Positions 60,913 through 64,000 of a DNA stretch of 64,000 bases are shown in pieces. The stretch spans positions 440,326-504,325 of the forward strand of contig JACOUO010000011.1 in the NCBI GenBank assembly GCA_016177845.1, read 5' to 3'. The notes beneath the pieces were generated by a model, which saw only the letters and a list, made by a program, of their open reading frames with translations, made no database searches and was not told where the DNA came from. The stretch comes from Deltaproteobacteria bacterium (GTDB taxonomy: Bacteria > Desulfobacterota > GWC2-55-46). The translations under genes were made by a program, and so were the position numbers. Position 1 is the first letter of the stretch; every line of letters begins with the position of its first letter.

Positions 60913-61770
60913 TTATACTTTCTGGTAAACTACTGATTTTTCAATGCTGACAGGCCTGAATAACCTGGTAATATTGTGAAGGGTCTCTGAAAACCCTACG
61001 AACAGATATCCTCCTTTGTTCAGGCTGTCGTAAAGGTGCGTTACAGCCTTTTTCTTGGAGGCATCATCAAAATATATAAGGACATTCCTGCAAAAGACAA
61101 CATCAACGCCTTTGATCTGCCTTGTCTCTAATGAATCAACGAGGTTGATTTTCCTGTACTTGACAACTTCCTTGACCTTTTTATTGATGGTATAGGTATC
61201 CCCGTTATTGATGAAATATTTCCTAAGGTACTGTTCAGGAGTATTTCTGAGAGAGTATTTTTCATAAGTAGCAGCTTCACATGCCCTAAGGACATTGTCG
61301 CTTATATCGCTGCCGACTATATCTATCGAGATCCCCTTTGCCTGCAGGCCATCCTCGAGAAGCATCATGGCCAGCGTATACGGCTCTTCTCCGGTCGAGG
61401 AAGCCGCGCTCCATACCTTGAAGGTCTTACCGATGCTCTTTGCCTTCTCCTCAAGGATTTTGGGAACAACGCCTTTTCTGAAAGCGTCAAGCTGCACATG
61501 GTCGCGGAAAAAACTTGTCTCATTGGTTACAATGCAGTTGATGACATGGAACATTTCCTTATCACGGGAGGAATCGTAAGTGAGGAAATAATAATAATCC
61601 TCAAAAGTCTTGAGGTTCTTTTCCTCAAGCCTCCTTACGAGCCTTGTTTCAAGGAGATATTTCTTTGTGTCGGCGAAGAAGATGCCGCACTTGGCGTAAA
61701 TGATATCTCTCAAAAGGCAGAAGGTCTCATATGAAAGCTTTGGCTTGCTGTTAAGTCCAAGTGTCAGCAT
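60913..61770 (-). CDS. cheR: chemoreceptor methyltransferase CheR
   Basis: A 285-aa protein with an N-terminal helical substrate domain and a SAM domain (VWSAASSTGEEPYTLAMML, IVGSDISDNVLRACEA, VDVVFCRNVLIYFDD). It methylates receptor glutamates, opposite to CheB. Its start overlaps the HEAT protein gene by 7 bp. Confidence 0.94.
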   Translation of the reverse strand: MLTLGLNSKPKLSYETFCLLRDIIYAKCGIFFADTKKYLLETRLVRRLEEKNLKTFEDYYYFLTYDSSRDKEMFHVINCIVTNETSFFRDHVQLDAFRKGVVPKILEEKAKSIGKTFKVWSAASSTGEEPYTLAMMLLEDGLQAKGISIDIVGSDISDNVLRACEAATYEKYSLRNTPEQYLRKYFINNGDTYTINKKVKEVVKYRKINLVDSLETRQIKGVDVVFCRNVLIYFDDASKKKAVTHLYDSLNKGGYLFVGFSETLHNITRLFRPVSIEKSVVYQKV

Positions 61771-63686
61771 CTGAGGGCACCTATCGCGTTTTCTACGGCA
61801 AGCCGCACACTCGGGTCAGGATGCTCGGCAAACTGCTCAAGCACTTCAAGCGCTTCAGATGAGCCCAGCCTTTCAAGAGCTTTTGCGGCTGCTGCTTTAA
61901 CGGGGGCTTCATCTTTTTTCAGGAGTTCAAGTATCAAGCCCTCTGCGTCAGGCTCGCCCATCTCGCCAAGGAGAAGGACGGCATGATACCTGATCCATAT
62001 GTTTTTATCTTTCAGGGCTGAAACAAGCGCGTCCTTTATAGCCGTGCCTGACCAGCCTCCGAGAGCTTTCATAACAGAGAGTTTCACTTCGTCATTATCA
62101 TCTTGAAGCCCTTTAATTATTACATCGGCTGCTTCAGGTATGCCAAGCCTTGCCATTGACTTGTAGGCTATTTTCCTGACATTAGGGCTTTCATCATTCG
62201 CTGCCTTGGCAAGGAACCTGAGTGAATTTTCGTCACCTATCGCTCCGAGACCTCTGGCGCCCATCTCACGCAAAGTTTCTGATTTGCTGCCGAGCAGATC
62301 GCAAAAACCATTTTTAACAGAATCAGACGGAATGAGTCCGATCACATCGGTGATCTCTTCCATTACATCGCGGAATTTTTCTACTGAGAGGGCTTCAAAG
62401 AGGCTGCCTGCGGCGCGTTCACCGGCAAGTGCGGCCAAAGCCCTCGCAGATATCTTTCTTGTATGGCCGTCAGAGCTTTTAAGCGATTGGAACAGGACTT
62501 CAACTGAATCCATTGAACCGATTGCCTCGAGGGCTGAGACCACTTCCCTCAACTCGTGCTTGGCAACTCCCCTGTGCATCAGGCCTTCGAGTAAAGGCAC
62601 GGCCTCTTCCGAGCGCATCTCGCCGAATGCCCTTACAATTATCTTTAAGCTCTTCGAGCCCTTTTTAAGTTCCTCTTTCAGTATTTCAGGAAGCTGCCCG
62701 AGCCCCGTAATGGAGACGACCGCGTTTACAAGCAGCGCCTCAAGGTCTTCATCGATTTCCTTGCGTGAATTCGTAAACTCAAATACCTTCTCAAGGGCAG
62801 CATGCATTTTAAGCAGTCCGAAACCCTTCAGGGCTGTGACCTGAGTAGAACGGTCAGACTCTTCAATGGCATCAGAAAAGAACTTGAAGTATATTGCCTT
62901 GAACTCTTTTCCCGGCTTGAACCTTGAACCCGGAGAAACTGCCTTTTCAAGAAGCTCGACAATTGCGGAAACATTAAAGATGCGGCCCTTCTTTATCAAG
63001 GGCTCAAGTTTCTCAAGTATCTGAGCCGCATCTGCGGGTGAGCCAATTTTGCTGAGCGCTTCGATTGCGGCCTCTTTAATCAGGCCTGAGTCCCGTTCGA
63101 TAATGCCGAAAAGAGGGATAAGGGCCCTGTTGTCACGCAAAAGCCCCAGCCCTTCTATAGCGGAAAACCTGACCCAGTCCTCGCTGTCGTGCAAAGACCT
63201 CAGTAATAGCGGCACTGAAGCGGCAGCCTTTATCCTTCCAAGGCATACCGCAACCGATGCCCTTACATTTGGATTTTTGTGCTCTATGAGAGGCGAAAGC
63301 ATGCTTACCGCCCTCTCCTCTTTAATATTGGCGAGTATGTCAACTCCGAATTTCACCACATCATCGTCAGGATCATTGAGAAGAGTCTCTATTACGGAGA
63401 AAGCCTCACTTCCCACTATTTCAAGTATTTCTATCCCGATATTCCTCAGGGCCGCGTCCTCAAGCCTCAGAAGCGAGACAATGGCCGCAGCAACTTCTTC
63501 TCCCCCTATGGAAGTTAGCGCGTTGACAGCCGCTTCCCTCACTCCGGGGTGTTCGTCCCTAAGCGCGCCTACAAGATCGTTTATAAATCTTTTATCTCTG
63601 GCCTCTGCTATTGCTTCGCAGGCATCCCTTCGGAGGTAAGAGTCCTCGTCAGTAAGCATTTTTTTAATATCTTCGTAAATGTACAT
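61764..63686 (-). CDS. large HEAT-repeat protein of the chemotaxis operon
   Basis: A 640-aa alpha-solenoid of about 16-20 HEAT/PBS-lyase-like repeats of roughly 31 residues, of the form A-V-P-L-L-x-x-L-x-D-x-x-x-x-V-R (for example PLLLRSLHDSEDWVRFSAIE, DALVSALKDKNIWIRYHAVL). No catalytic domain, signal peptide or membrane helix is visible. It is first in the operon behind a sigma28 promoter and overlaps cheR, so it is made with the late flagellar genes. A scaffold for chemotaxis or motor proteins is the simplest idea. Confidence 0.83.
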   Translation of the reverse strand: MYIYEDIKKMLTDEDSYLRRDACEAIAEARDKRFINDLVGALRDEHPGVREAAVNALTSIGGEEVAAAIVSLLRLEDAALRNIGIEILEIVGSEAFSVIETLLNDPDDDVVKFGVDILANIKEERAVSMLSPLIEHKNPNVRASVAVCLGRIKAAASVPLLLRSLHDSEDWVRFSAIEGLGLLRDNRALIPLFGIIERDSGLIKEAAIEALSKIGSPADAAQILEKLEPLIKKGRIFNVSAIVELLEKAVSPGSRFKPGKEFKAIYFKFFSDAIEESDRSTQVTALKGFGLLKMHAALEKVFEFTNSRKEIDEDLEALLVNAVVSITGLGQLPEILKEELKKGSKSLKIIVRAFGEMRSEEAVPLLEGLMHRGVAKHELREVVSALEAIGSMDSVEVLFQSLKSSDGHTRKISARALAALAGERAAGSLFEALSVEKFRDVMEEITDVIGLIPSDSVKNGFCDLLGSKSETLREMGARGLGAIGDENSLRFLAKAANDESPNVRKIAYKSMARLGIPEAADVIIKGLQDDNDEVKLSVMKALGGWSGTAIKDALVSALKDKNIWIRYHAVLLLGEMGEPDAEGLILELLKKDEAPVKAAAAKALERLGSSEALEVLEQFAEHPDPSVRLAVENAIGALRC

Positions 63687-63703
63687 ATTCTCCCCTTATT
63701 TAC

Positions 63704-63730
63704 TTATCGGGTCAGCAGCGGAATGCTTTA
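63704..63730 (-). promoter_or_regulatory. sigma28 promoter of the HEAT-cheR-...-motB operon
   Basis: Minus strand: TAAAGCAT (complement 63723-63730), 11-bp spacer, CCCGATAA (complement 63704-63711). It matches TAAAG-N14-(G/C)CCGATAA at correct spacing and gives a leader of about 11 nt. Confidence 0.82.
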
Positions 63731-63739
63731 ATTAAATTT

Positions 63740-63767
63740 AAAAAAAGCGCCGCTAAACCGCGGCTGC
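63740..63767 (-). terminator. terminator after fliA
   Basis: GCCGC-GGTTTA-GCGGC stem (extended by GC pairs with a bulged A) followed by seven T on the minus strand, 4 nt after the fliA stop. It isolates the che operon from the fliA transcript. Confidence 0.65.
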
Positions 63768-63771
63768 GAGC

Positions 63772-64000
63772 CTATTCAACGCACTTTTTTAATTTTGTCT
63801 TGAGCCTTAACATTGTCTGGCTGTGTAGCTGGCATACTCTTGATTCGGTGATATCGAGAACTTTACCGATTTCCTTGAGCGTTAGCTCATCATAATAATA
63901 AAGCGAGATTATGAGCTTTTCCTTTTCAGGAAGCGCTTCAACAGCTTCAGCGATCATTTTTTTAAGTTCATTGAATTTGACTATTGTCATCGGATCTTTG
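63772..64000 (-). CDS. fliA: sigma28 factor FliA, C-terminal part
   Basis: The frame is open to the window edge. The visible 75 residues are sigma region 4: ALPEKEKLIISLYYYDELTL, then the helix-turn-helix KEIGKVLDITESRVCQLHSQ, as in FliA/WhiG-type sigma factors. An internal ATG at 63988-63990 is not the true start because the frame continues upstream (KDP before it). FliA would use the sigma28 promoters found here and be held by FlgM. Confidence 0.9.
   Translation of the reverse strand, partial: KDPMTIVKFNELKKMIAEAVEALPEKEKLIISLYYYDELTLKEIGKVLDITESRVCQLHSQTMLRLKTKLKKCVE

Noticed and set aside
1-64000. CRISPR arrays, tRNA/rRNA genes, insertion sequences, prophage or integration sites
   Set aside because: No direct-repeat arrays, cloverleaf sequences, transposase or integrase motifs or long terminal repeats were seen on reading both strands.

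Overview
The window looks like chromosomal DNA of a motile Gram-negative bacterium: FlgH and FlgI, the L- and P-ring proteins, imply an outer membrane. Flagellar genes carry both sigma54 (-24/-12) and sigma28 promoters, and CsrA/FliW, CheZ and a nonulosonic-acid island are present. This combination and moderate GC suggest Nitrospirota (Thermodesulfovibrionia-like) or a deltaproteobacterial-type lineage. That placement is inference; no rRNA or other phylogenetic marker was compared. Only two genes lie on the + strand: the 3' part of an Acg-family oxidoreductase (1-804) and an M16 peptidase (3696-6359). No tRNA, rRNA, IS element, prophage or CRISPR array was seen.

Region 1 (1-18.5 kb) is mostly housekeeping. 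It holds a methyltransferase, two small helix-hairpin-helix proteins under their own promoter, a nicotinamidase overlapping a rhodanese, the M16 peptidase, a GT-C type membrane protein, a lipoprotein SppA, an HprK-like P-loop protein, a His-rich mini-protein, LOG, guaA, guaB, Ppx/GppA, ExbD/ExbB, a gamma-carbonic-anhydrase-like protein and TilS. The rhodanese is the most striking gene. It is intact except for an in-frame TGA where homologues have a second active-loop Cys, and a bacterial SECIS-like hairpin follows directly, so it is probably a selenoprotein.

Region 2 (18.5-25.9 kb) holds a c-di-GMP module (PilZ plus a REC-GAF-HD-GYP regulator), another response regulator, a small FlgM-N-terminus-like protein, fliT-like, fliS, fliD, flaG and fliC. 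fliC has a near-consensus sigma28 promoter and a 115-nt leader with a CsrA-type AGGA hairpin plus a GGA-containing Shine-Dalgarno, resembling the Bacillus hag leader.

Region 3 (25.9-43.0 kb) is one long minus-strand run for making and transferring a pseudaminic/legionaminic-type sugar onto flagellin: PseB, PseC, a zinc-ribbon mini-protein, two Gfo/Idh oxidoreductases, a NeuB/PseI synthase, a cytidylyltransferase, a class III aminotransferase, PseG, two methyltransferases, an SDR, an ATP-grasp enzyme, an IolB-like isomerase, a GH57-like protein and a Maf (DUF115) glycosyltransferase. A consensus sigma54 promoter sits before pseB. The non-canonical enzymes and the lack of a recognisable PseH suggest an unusual sugar.

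Region 4 (43.3-64 kb) is the flagellar/chemotaxis block: fliW-csrA, flgL, flgK, flgN, flgM, a FlgJ-M23 fusion, a Spo0B-like mini-protein, flgI, flgH, flgA, flgG, flgF (sigma54 promoter), a DUF2802 protein (sigma54 promoter), an HDOD protein, cheW (sigma28 promoter), and an operon of HEAT protein-cheR-cheY2-cheY-cheZ-cheA-cheB-motA-motB behind a sigma28 promoter next to fliA. Together the promoters give a three-tier hierarchy: sigma54 for rod/ring and sugar genes, FlgM/FliA for filament, chemotaxis and motor genes, and CsrA/FliW for flagellin translation.
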